Below, one piece after another: positions 7,982 to 14,307 of a DNA stretch of 43,961 nucleotides (position 1 is the stretch's first letter; each line of letters begins with the position of its first letter). The stretch comes from Streptomyces sp. CBMA123 (GTDB lineage: Bacteria > Actinomycetota > Actinomycetes > Streptomycetales > Streptomycetaceae), in NCBI RefSeq assembly GCF_014596465.1, contig NZ_MECK01000512.1, forward strand, positions 1 through 43,961, given 5' to 3'. The notes beneath the pieces are model-generated. The model made no database searches. It worked only from the letters and a program-made list of their open reading frames with translations, and had not been told where the DNA came from. The translations under genes were made by a program, and so were the position numbers.

Positions 7982-8631
7982 GGCGGACGATCGTCAACCG
8001 GGTGCTGCTCGGGCTGGTGGGCGCGGTGGTGCTGGGCGTCGGGGTGCTGGTGCTCGCGGGCGGGCTGGACCTGTACCGGCGGCTCGGGGTCGACCCGCCG
8101 GCCTGGTGGCCGCTGACCTCACCGCACCAGCCGGTGGTCAGTGCGCGCTCCCGGGGGCGGTGGGTCGGCTCCTCGTGGTGGTGGCCGACGGTGATCGGGG
8201 GGCTGTCGGTGCTGGTCCTGGGGATGGCCTGGTGGCTGGTGGCGCAGCTGCGGCGGACCGGGCTGGCTCACATCGCGGTGCCGACGCCGGGAGTGGGCGG
8301 GCTGCGGATGCGGGTGAACTCGCGGGCGCTGGAGGAGGCGCTGGAGCACGGCACGGCGGCGCTGCCGGAGGTGGAGCGGGCCGGGGTGCGCCTGGTGCGC
8401 GCCCCTGGGCATCCGCGGCTGCGGGGCGCCGTACGGCTGACGCCCGGCGGGGATCCGGTCGGGCTGGTGGAGCACTTCGAGGACGGGCCGCGGGCGGACG
8501 CCGTACGGAGCCTGGGGCTGGCGGAGCTGCCGGCCGACCTGCGGATCCGGGTGCTGCAGGAGGCCCCCGCCGGGCGACGGCGCCGGTCCGGGCGGCGCCG
8601 TGGTCAGCGGGGGCATCGTCAGCTGGAGTAG
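7978..8631 (+). CDS. amaP: AmaP-like alkaline shock response membrane anchor protein
   Basis: A 217-residue protein coupled to the previous gene by ATGA. Helix 1 (about 9-31, LLGLVGAVVLGVGVLVLAGG) and helix 2 (about 69-91, TVIGGLSVLVLGMAWWLVAQL) flank a Trp/Pro-rich loop. A cytoplasmic domain at 95-200 contains the NSRALEEALEHGTAALPEVERAGVRL segment with the layout of the AmaP soluble domain, and the C-terminus is an Arg-rich tail. In Staphylococcus, AmaP tethers Asp23 to the membrane; being last in an operon with two Asp23 genes supports the same role here. The C-terminal tail RRRRSGRRRGQRGHRQLE is unusually basic and could contact nucleic acid or anionic lipid. Confidence 0.78.
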   Translation: MRRTIVNRVLLGLVGAVVLGVGVLVLAGGLDLYRRLGVDPPAWWPLTSPHQPVVSARSRGRWVGSSWWWPTVIGGLSVLVLGMAWWLVAQLRRTGLAHIAVPTPGVGGLRMRVNSRALEEALEHGTAALPEVERAGVRLVRAPGHPRLRGAVRLTPGGDPVGLVEHFEDGPRADAVRSLGLAELPADLRIRVLQEAPAGRRRRSGRRRGQRGHRQLE

Positions 8632-8636
8632 CGGGC

Positions 8637-8710
8637 GGGGCTCAGAAGGAGCGGAGGGGCTCAGCGGGAGCGGGGGCTCAGAGCGAGTGGCGGGGCTCAG
8701 AGCGAGCGGA
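8637..8710. repeat. four imperfect 17-19-bp tandem repeats at converging gene ends
   Basis: The unit GGGGCTCAG(A/C)(G/A)(C/G)GAGCGGA begins at 8637, 8656, 8673 and 8692. The last copy contains the stop codon (TCA 8697-8699) and final codons of the minus-strand SDR, so the terminal coding segment has been duplicated downstream of the gene. It fills the gap between amaP and the SDR. Confidence 0.8.
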
Positions 8711-9494
8711 GGGCGCCGCCGTCGACGGGGACCATCAGGCCGGTCAGGTAGGAGGCGGCGGGGGAGAGCAGGAAGGCGGCGACCCTGCCGAACTCCTCGG
8801 GAGTGCCGTAGCGGCCGAGCGGGATGTCGGCGCTGTGCAGGGCGCGGGCGGCCTCGGGGTCGGCGGCCAGGGCGTCCAGCTCCCGGACCCGGTCGGTGTC
8901 GATCCGGGCGGGGAGCAGGCCGAGCACCCGGATGCCGCGGGGGCCGAGCTCGTCGGCGAGGGCCTTGGCGGCCATCGCGAGGCCGGGGCGCAGGCCGTTG
9001 GAGATACCGAGGCCGGGGATCGGCTGGCGGACCGAACTGGAGAGTACGAAGCCGATCACGCCGCCGGAGGGGAGGGCGGCGGCCGCGGCGCGGGCCAGGC
9101 GCAGGGCGCCCAGGAAGACGGACTCGAAGGCGTCGCGCCAGGCGGTCTCGGGGGTGGTCTCGACGGGGCCGGCCTGGGGGCCGCCGACGCTGATCAGGAT
9201 GCCGTCGAAGCGGCCGAAGCGGGTGGTGGCTTCGGCGATCAGGCGCTCGGCGGTGTCGGGGGCGGCGTTGTCGGCGACCAGGCCGTGGGCGGTGCCGGGG
9301 GTTTGGGCGGTGCCGGAGCCTTGGGCGGCGCCGTGGGCGTTGAGTGCGCTGACGGCGGTGTCGACGGCCTGTCGGGTGCGGCCGCTGATGAGCACGTGGG
9401 CGCCGTCGGCGACGAGTTCGCGGGCGGCGGCGAGGCCCAGGCCTCGGGTGGCGCCGGTGACGATGTAGGCCTTGTTGGTGAGTCCGAGATCCAT
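8697..9494 (-). CDS. SDR family oxidoreductase with non-canonical active-site motif
   Basis: A 265-residue Rossmann protein. Start ATG 9494 (MDLGLTNKAYIVTGATRGLG) matches the usual beginning of this group; ATG 9503 is an in-frame alternative. The cofactor motif TGATRGLG is at about 11-18 and ISGRTR suggests NADPH preference. The NNAG position reads ISVGG. The catalytic Ser is present in FVLSSSVRQ, but where YxxxK is expected the chain reads GISNGLRPG, so Tyr and Lys appear replaced by Ser/Asn and Arg. C-terminal features (PEEFGRVAAFLLSPAASYLTGLMVPVDGG) are ordinary. It resembles a known divergent SDR subgroup carrying SNxLRxG; whether it is catalytically active is open. It is divergent from MerR-thioredoxin. 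Confidence 0.85.
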   Translation of the reverse strand: MDLGLTNKAYIVTGATRGLGLAAARELVADGAHVLISGRTRQAVDTAVSALNAHGAAQGSGTAQTPGTAHGLVADNAAPDTAERLIAEATTRFGRFDGILISVGGPQAGPVETTPETAWRDAFESVFLGALRLARAAAAALPSGGVIGFVLSSSVRQPIPGLGISNGLRPGLAMAAKALADELGPRGIRVLGLLPARIDTDRVRELDALAADPEAARALHSADIPLGRYGTPEEFGRVAAFLLSPAASYLTGLMVPVDGGALRSL

Positions 9495-9924
9495 GGGGGA
9501 CATCTTGCCGGGGTGGGGGGTTCTGGGGTGGTCGGGGGGGCTCTCGGGAGGGTGGGTGCCGGGGGCGGCTCCGGGGGTGGCCGCTCCGGGGGCTGGGTGA
9601 TTTTCGGACTGCCGACTCTGTGGGTGGGGTGTTGGGACCGTTGGCAGTCTGAAAATCACCCGTCACGCCCCTCTCCGCAGCCACCCCCTGCGCCGCCCCC
9701 TTCCGCAGCGCGTCCCTCTCGCCTGGTGAGGAGGGGGTGGGTGGGTGGGGGAGGTGGGGGGAGGGGTGCGGGGGCGGGTGGGTGCGGCTTGGGGGGTGGG
9801 GGGTGTTGCGGGCGCGTGGGCTTTGTCCTGCGCGCCCGCGTGGATGGGGGTTGGTGTGGGCTGGCGTTGACGTCGGGGGGAAGGTTTAGCGTCGGTGGCG
9901 GTTGTTCGGGAGGAGTGGGTCGGC
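9495..9924. promoter_or_regulatory. G-tract-rich divergent spacer between the SDR and MerR genes
   Basis: About 430 bases with extreme strand asymmetry: G runs dominate the plus strand, especially 9733-9806 where runs of 3-6 G recur every few bases, a strong candidate for G-quadruplex formation. A 9-bp hairpin (GCGGGCGCG 9808-9816 / CGCGCCCGC 9831-9839) follows. TTGACG at 9867-9872 and TTTAGC at 9885-9890 lie before the MerR start and may belong to its promoter or operator. I see no gene. Confidence 0.45.
9595..9661. repeat. 19-bp inverted repeat with 29-base loop
   Basis: The left arm 9595-9613 reads GGGTGATTTTCGGACTGCC and the right arm 9643-9661 is its reverse complement except for one position (C to T, still a G-U pair in RNA). 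The arms include the AT-rich block TGATTTTC/GAAAATCA, unusual against the G-rich surroundings. It lies between divergent genes, so it is not a simple 3' terminator. Confidence 0.8.
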
Positions 9925-10332
9925 GTGCGGATCGGGGAGTTGGCGGAGCGGGCGGGGACGACTACGCGGGCGTTGCGGTACTACGAGCAGTTGGGGTTGT
10001 TGCCGGCCCGGCGGGCGGGCAACGGATACCGGGCGTACGGGGAGGAGGACCTGCGGCTGTTGCGGGAGATCCGGATGTTGCAGGACTTCGGGTTCGGGTT
10101 GGAGGAGACCCGGCCGTTCGTGGAGTGTCTGCGGGCGGGGCACCCGGAGGGGGATTCCTGTCCGGCCTCGTTGGACGTGTACCGGCGGAAGTTGGCCGAG
10201 TTGGACGAGTGCATCGCGCGCTTGCGGGACGTCCGGGTGCAGGTGGCCGGGCAGTTCGAGCGGGCCGTCCGGGCGCGGGACGAACTCGCGGCCGCCGAGC
10301 AGCCGCCCCAGTGTGAACTCGCGGAGGAGTAG
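9925..10332 (+). CDS. MerR family transcriptional regulator
   Basis: A 135-residue protein starting at GTG 9925 (VRIGELAERAGTTTRALRYYEQLGLLPARR), the standard MerR opening, with GGGAGG at 9908-9913. The winged HTH covers 1-70 and the dimerisation coiled coil about 80-118 (VYRRKLAELDECIARLRDVRVQ). Cysteines lie at VECLRAG, DSCPAS, DECIAR and PQCELAEE; such clusters serve metal or redox sensing in some MerR proteins. It ends 3 bases before a thioredoxin gene, so redox-linked control of the pair is a reasonable inference. A family-like DNA motif (TTGACGTC...GGTTTAGC) sits at 9867-9890. The inducer is unknown. Confidence 0.88.
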   Translation: MRIGELAERAGTTTRALRYYEQLGLLPARRAGNGYRAYGEEDLRLLREIRMLQDFGFGLEETRPFVECLRAGHPEGDSCPASLDVYRRKLAELDECIARLRDVRVQVAGQFERAVRARDELAAAEQPPQCELAEE

Positions 10333-10335
10333 ACG

Positions 10336-10668
10336 ATGGTGGAGATCGTGGGTGTGCCGGCGGTGACGGACGAGACGTTCGCGGCGGAGGTGCTGGCGGC
10401 CGAGGGGCCGGTGCTGGTCGACTTCACGGCGGACTGGTGCCCGCCGTGCCGGATGATGGCGCCGGTGCTGGCGGACGTCGCGCGGGAGGAGGCGCACCGG
10501 ATGCGGGTGGTGAGCGTCGACGTGGACCGCAATCCCCGTACCCAGGCGGCGTACGGGGTGTTGTCGATGCCGACGCTGATGCTGTTCAGGGACGGGCTGC
10601 CGGTGCGGTCGGTGGTGGGGGCGCGGGCGAAGGCGCGGCTTCTGCGGGAGTTGGAGGACGTGCTGTAG
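10336..10668 (+). CDS. thioredoxin family protein with WCPPC active site
   Basis: A 110-residue cytosolic thioredoxin-fold protein. Strand GPVLVDFTADWCPPCRMMAPVL carries the CxxC motif at about residues 35-38, with Pro rather than Gly at the first X (WCPPC instead of WCGPC), which usually shifts redox potential. The cis-proline loop is SMPTLMLF. Length is normal for thioredoxin. The start ATG follows the MerR stop directly (GGAGGAGTAGACG gives its ribosome site), so the two are co-transcribed and probably coupled. It likely reduces protein disulfides and could report redox state to MerR (inference). It converges on the SURF1 gene with a gap of 3 bases and no terminator hairpin. Confidence 0.92.
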   Translation: MVEIVGVPAVTDETFAAEVLAAEGPVLVDFTADWCPPCRMMAPVLADVAREEAHRMRVVSVDVDRNPRTQAAYGVLSMPTLMLFRDGLPVRSVVGARAKARLLRELEDVL

Positions 10669-10671
10669 GCG

Positions 10672-11475
10672 CTAGGCCGGCAGGGCGTCGAGGGCGACGT
10701 CGGGTTCGGCGGCCTGCTTGGCGCGGTCCTTGGCCTCGCGGCGGATGAGCACCCAGACGCCGACGGGGATCATCGCGGTGAACAGCCACCACTGGATGGC
10801 GTAGGCCATGTGCGGGCCGATGTCCGAGTGGTCGGGCGCGGGGATCAGCTGGGGCTGGTCGGCCGGGGCCGGGGTGGTGGCGGTGAGTTCCAGGTAGCCG
10901 CCGAGGAGGGTGGTGCCGGTCTCCTTGGACTGCTGTTCGGTGTTGATCAGGTTGAACTGGCGGTCGGGGAGGCCGGCCCGGTCCTTGACCCACCCACCGC
11001 TGCTGCCGGTGGTCTCGTCGGCGCGCAGCCGGCCGGTGAGGGTGACCTCGCCGGTGGGGGCGGCCGGGACGGGCGGGTACTGGGTGGCGCCGTCGGCGGA
11101 GGGGACCCAGCCGCGGTTGATCAGGACAGTGCCCTTGCCGTCGGAGAGCTTCAGCGGGGTGACGACGAAGTAGCCGAGGGTCCCGTTGGAGTCGGTCCGT
11201 TTGCGGACCACGAACTCGTGTGCCGGGTCGTACTGTCCGGTGGCCGTCACGGCGTGCCAGGTGAGGGCGGACGGCACGGCGGCGCCGGGGGTCGCGGACA
11301 GGCTGTCGAAGGGCTCCGGCGAGGCCGTGAGGGCCTTGCCGATCAGCTCGTTCCGGGCCACCCGTGCCTCGTGGCGGTGCAGCTGCCAGAAGCCCAGCTT
11401 GATCGTCGCGGGGATCAGCAGCAGCGCGATCAGCATGGTGATCAGCCACTGTCGGGTCAGCAGAAAACGGTACAC
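10672..11475 (-). CDS. SURF1 family cytochrome oxidase biogenesis protein
   Basis: A 267-residue protein starting at GTG 11475 (VYRFLLTRQWLITMLIALLL). Two transmembrane helices bracket an extracytoplasmic domain: helix 1 about 8-28, ending in the family motif LGFWQLHRHEAR, and helix 2 near 232-253 (AIQWWLFTAMIPVGVWVLI). Conserved SURF1 landmarks seen are GFWQLxR, VLINRGWVP and the terminal YAIQWW. SURF1 assists heme insertion or assembly of aa3-type cytochrome c oxidase. No ribosome site is visible; TACCGT 6 bases before the GTG suggests leaderless expression. It lies 31 bases downstream of the exonuclease gene on the same strand. Confidence 0.9.
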   Translation of the reverse strand: MYRFLLTRQWLITMLIALLLIPATIKLGFWQLHRHEARVARNELIGKALTASPEPFDSLSATPGAAVPSALTWHAVTATGQYDPAHEFVVRKRTDSNGTLGYFVVTPLKLSDGKGTVLINRGWVPSADGATQYPPVPAAPTGEVTLTGRLRADETTGSSGGWVKDRAGLPDRQFNLINTEQQSKETGTTLLGGYLELTATTPAPADQPQLIPAPDHSDIGPHMAYAIQWWLFTAMIPVGVWVLIRREAKDRAKQAAEPDVALDALPA

Positions 11476-11506
11476 ATGGGAACGGTACGCCGACCTCACA
11501 ACCGGC

Positions 11507-12502
11507 TCACGCACCGGGGTGCGGGGCGACCTCGCGCAGCAGTTGGAGGAAGGCGTCCTCGGTGACCACCGGGGTGCCGACGTCGCGGGCCTTGCGGGCC
11601 TTGCCGCTCCAGCTGGTCGGCTCGTTGGTGACCAGCAGGCTGGTGAGCCGGCTGACCGAGGTGGCGATGTGCAGGCCGGCCTCGACGGTGCGGTCCTCCA
11701 GCACCTCGCGATCGGTGGCGGTGTCGCCGGTGAAGGCCACCCGCATGCCCTGGACCAGCGGCTTGCCGTCCTCCCAGCGCCCCGGGTTGGGGTACGGGCA
11801 GGGCGGGCGCTTCTTGGCCTGGCGGTACTGGGCGCCGGTCCAGTTGCCGCGGCCGGGGGCGGCGGGCTCGTCCTCACCGAGGTCGGTGACCGCGACGCAG
11901 TTCTGCAGCGGGAGCGGGAGGCCGGCCAGCCGGGCCAGGTGCAGGCTGGGGCGGAAGGCCTCGGCGAGCACCCGGGCGTCGTCCAGGGCGTTGTGGGCGT
12001 TGCGCTGCTGGACGCCGAAGTGGGCGGCGAGCGAGGCGAGCTTGCCGTTGGGCAGCGGGAGGCGCAGGTCGCGGGAGAGGACCATGGTGCACAGCCGCTG
12101 CTCGACCGGGGCGCTGCGGCCAGCCCGGGAGAACTCGCGGGAGATCATGTTCCAGTCGAAGAGGGCGTTGTGCGCGACCAGGACGCGGTTCTCCAGGCGG
12201 GTGGCGAACTCGTCGGCGATCTCGGGGAAGGTCGGGGCGCCGGAGAGCAGTTCGGCGGTGAGGCCGTGGATCCAGACCGGGCCTGGATCCCGCTCGGGGT
12301 TGACCAGGGTGTACCAGTGGTCGGTCACCTCACCGTCGCCGTCCAGCTGGTAGACGCCCGCCGAGATGACGCGGTCGGAGCGGCCGAGACCGGTGGTCTC
12401 GACGTCGACGACCGCGAAGCCCTTGGCGGGTGCGGCGGAGCGCTGGGCGGGGACCGGGGCGGTCCGCGGCGCGCCGTACGTCTCGGGCTGGATCGGTTGC
12501 AT
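11507..12502 (-). CDS. DEDDh 3'-5' exonuclease (DNA polymerase III epsilon-like) with C-terminal BRCT domain
   Basis: A 331-residue protein. The exonuclease domain covers about 28-195: ExoI motif VVDVETTGLG (Asp33, Glu35), ExoII HNALFDWNMI and ExoIII HNALDDAR, the DEDDh pattern of epsilon/RNase T exonucleases. A linker (about 196-245) contains Pro-rich sequence and a KKRPPCPYPN segment, followed by a BRCT domain (about 247-331, GMRVAFTGDTATDREVLEDR... SWSGKARKARDVGTPVV). This exonuclease-BRCT fusion is common in actinobacteria; it presumably trims DNA in repair, with BRCT mediating protein or DNA contacts. Start ATG 12502 was chosen because upstream in-frame codons are non-conserved. Confidence 0.9.
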   Translation of the reverse strand: MQPIQPETYGAPRTAPVPAQRSAAPAKGFAVVDVETTGLGRSDRVISAGVYQLDGDGEVTDHWYTLVNPERDPGPVWIHGLTAELLSGAPTFPEIADEFATRLENRVLVAHNALFDWNMISREFSRAGRSAPVEQRLCTMVLSRDLRLPLPNGKLASLAAHFGVQQRNAHNALDDARVLAEAFRPSLHLARLAGLPLPLQNCVAVTDLGEDEPAAPGRGNWTGAQYRQAKKRPPCPYPNPGRWEDGKPLVQGMRVAFTGDTATDREVLEDRTVEAGLHIATSVSRLTSLLVTNEPTSWSGKARKARDVGTPVVTEDAFLQLLREVAPHPGA

Positions 12503-12532
12503 GGTCCAACAGGATAAGGGGCGGACTGGTCG

Positions 12533-12560
12533 CGTCCGGTCGAAATGTTCCGACCGGACG
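12533..12560. promoter_or_regulatory. 10-bp-arm palindrome, candidate operator of the ADH promoter
   Basis: CGTCCGGTCG at 12533-12542 and its exact reverse complement CGACCGGACG at 12551-12560 flank an 8-base AAATGTTC spacer. A TAGAGT -10-like box follows at 12568-12573, so the palindrome covers the -35 region of the alcohol dehydrogenase gene and lies just upstream of the divergent exonuclease gene. Confidence 0.55.
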
Positions 12561-12647
12561 GCCGGAATAGAGTGGGCATCGAGGGTGTCGTACACCTGGT
12601 CGAGTTCGTTTCCGGCCGGTCGGCCGGATTTGTGTGAGGAAGAACGC

Positions 12648-13691
12648 ATGCGCGCCACGGTGATCCACGGACCGAACGACATCCGGATCGAAGAGGTGCC
12701 GGACCCGGTGATCAAGCACCCGACGGACGTGGTGGTCCGGGTGGTGAACGCCTGCATCTGCGGCAGCGACCTGTGGGCCTACCGCGGGGTGGCCCAGCGG
12801 GTGGCCGGGCAGCGGATCGGGCACGAGTTCCTGGGTGTGGTCGAGGAGGCCGGCGCCGAGGTGCGGGGCTTCGCCAAGGGTGACCTGGTGGTCGCGCCCT
12901 TCGTCTGGTCGGACGGCGTCTGCGAGTTCTGTCGCGAGGGCCTGCAGACCTCCTGCCCGCACGGCGGGTTCTGGGGCGAGGTCGGTTCGGACGGCGGCCA
13001 GGGCGAAGCCGTCCGGGTGCCGTTCGCGGACGGGACGCTGGTGAAGCTGCCGAAGGACGCGGCGGGCGACGAGAAGCTGCTGACGGGCATGCTGGCGCTG
13101 TCTGACGTGATGTCCACCGGGCACCACGCGGCGGTGTCGGCCCGGGTGCGCCCGGGTGCGACGGTCGCGGTGGTCGGCGACGGCGCGGTGGGCCTTTGCG
13201 GCGTGCTGGCGGCACACCGGCTGGGCGCGGGCCGGATCATCGCGCTGGGCCGGCACCCGGCCCGGACGGAGCTGGCCCGGCGCTTCGGGGCGACGGACGT
13301 GGTGGCCGAGCGCGGTGACGCCGCGGTCGAGGCCGTGAAGGAGCTGACCGGCGGGCTGGGCGCGCACGCGGTGCTGGAGGCGGTCGGCACCGAGGAGTCG
13401 ATGCGGACGGCGATCTCGATCGCCCGGGACGGCGGCGCGGTCGGTTACGTGGGTGTGCCGCACGGTGGCAGCGCGGGCGTCGACATCGGTCAGATGTTCG
13501 GCCGAAACGTTTCGCTCAACGGTGGCGTCGCGCCGGCCCGGGCGTACATCCCCGAACTGCTGCCGGACGTGCTCTCGGGCGCGATCGAGCCGGGCCTGGT
13601 CTTCGACCGGACGGTGGACCTGGACGGTGTGCCGGACGGCTACCGGGCGATGGACGACCGGTCCGCGCTGAAGGTCCGCATCGCCTTCTGA
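12648..13691 (+). CDS. zinc-dependent alcohol dehydrogenase-like MDR oxidoreductase
   Basis: A 347-residue medium-chain dehydrogenase starting at ATG 12648 after GAGGAAG. Catalytic zinc ligands are Cys in ICGSDLW (about 37) and His-Glu in GHEF (about 61-62). The structural-zinc loop reads SDGVCEFCREGLQTSC: three cysteines are present and the first expected Cys is Asp. The Rossmann motif is VAVVGDGAVGLCG. The C-terminal half is typical (GLVFDRTVDLDGVPDGYRAMDDR). Members oxidise alcohols or reduce aldehydes with NAD(P)H; the substrate is unknown. A palindrome at 12533-12560 may bind a regulator. A strong terminator follows at 13704-13736. Confidence 0.9.
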   Translation: MRATVIHGPNDIRIEEVPDPVIKHPTDVVVRVVNACICGSDLWAYRGVAQRVAGQRIGHEFLGVVEEAGAEVRGFAKGDLVVAPFVWSDGVCEFCREGLQTSCPHGGFWGEVGSDGGQGEAVRVPFADGTLVKLPKDAAGDEKLLTGMLALSDVMSTGHHAAVSARVRPGATVAVVGDGAVGLCGVLAAHRLGAGRIIALGRHPARTELARRFGATDVVAERGDAAVEAVKELTGGLGAHAVLEAVGTEESMRTAISIARDGGAVGYVGVPHGGSAGVDIGQMFGRNVSLNGGVAPARAYIPELLPDVLSGAIEPGLVFDRTVDLDGVPDGYRAMDDRSALKVRIAF

Positions 13692-13703
13692 CGCTTCGTC
13701 AAC

Positions 13704-13736
13704 AGGGGCGGCACCGTTGGACGGTGTCGCCCCTTT
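13704..13736 (+). terminator. rho-independent-type terminator after the ADH gene
   Basis: AGGGGCGGCACCGT at 13704-13717 pairs with ACGGTGTCGCCCCT at 13721-13734 (one G-U) around TGG, followed by a short T run. Confidence 0.85.
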
Positions 13737-13883
13737 CGGTTGTCGCGGCCCGATTCGGAGGGGATGCGAGTGGTGGTTTTCGGCCAATTGGATGGTGCGA
13801 GGGGGTGAACGACTGGCTGATCGCGGTCAACCCCTTCCGGGGTGGGCACGACGCTCCTAGCATTGCGCGGCGCGCACGAGGAA

Positions 13884-13898
13884 TGTGACGTCCCTCAC
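13884..13898. promoter_or_regulatory. CRP-type binding site upstream of the acetate permease operon
   Basis: TGTGA-CGTCCC-TCAC fits the CRP/FNR-family half-site arrangement TGTGA-N6-TCACA, missing only the last base. It lies 53-67 bases before the DUF485 start codon. A TAGCAT -10-like box is at 13858-13863, upstream of the site; the position of the true promoter is unresolved. Confidence 0.55.
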
Positions 13899-13950
13899 GT
13901 TCGATTGGTCCCCTCGTGTGACCGCTACGCCGAAGGAGTGAGGAGACAGA

Positions 13951-14307
13951 GTGGATTCGCCGCCGATCACCACCAGCGCTACGGAAGTCCAACTCATCGA
14001 CGACAGCGAGGAGTTCCGTACCCTGCGGCGCTCGTTCCGGAGCTTCGCCTTCCCGGTCACCATCGGCTTCGTGCTCTGGTACCTGCTCTACGTCCTGCTC
14101 TCCTGCTACGCCCCCGGGCTGATGGGCACCAAGGTCGTCGGGCACATCAACGTGGCCCTGGTGCTCGGGCTGCTGCAGTTCGTCACCACCTTCGTCATCG
14201 CCGGCTGGTACGCCCGCTACGCGGACCGGCGGATCGACCCGCCCGCCGCCGCGATCCGCGAGGCCCACGGCGCCGTCGTCCACGCTCCCCGGGAGTCCGC
14301 CGAATGA
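13951..14307 (+). CDS. DUF485 membrane protein, partner of acetate permease
   Basis: A 118-residue protein starting at GTG 13951 after GAAGGAGTGAGGAG. After a cytoplasmic N-terminus come FRTLRRSFRSFAFPVTIGFVLW (family motif, start of helix 1 at about 35-57) and helix 2 (about 66-90, INVALVLGLLQFVTTFVIAGWY), then YARYADRRIDP, the conserved end of DUF485 proteins (YjcH family). The gene overlaps the symporter gene by four bases (ATGA). In E. coli the homologue sits between acs and actP. Role is unproven; it is probably a small accessory subunit or stability factor of the symporter. Confidence 0.92.
   Translation: MDSPPITTSATEVQLIDDSEEFRTLRRSFRSFAFPVTIGFVLWYLLYVLLSCYAPGLMGTKVVGHINVALVLGLLQFVTTFVIAGWYARYADRRIDPPAAAIREAHGAVVHAPRESAE

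Noticed and set aside
9867..9890. Strong MerR promoter with 19-bp spacer
   Set aside because: TTGACG and TTTAGC are only 12 bases apart and a 19-bp spacer leads to TCGGTG, a poor -10; kept only as a possible operator.
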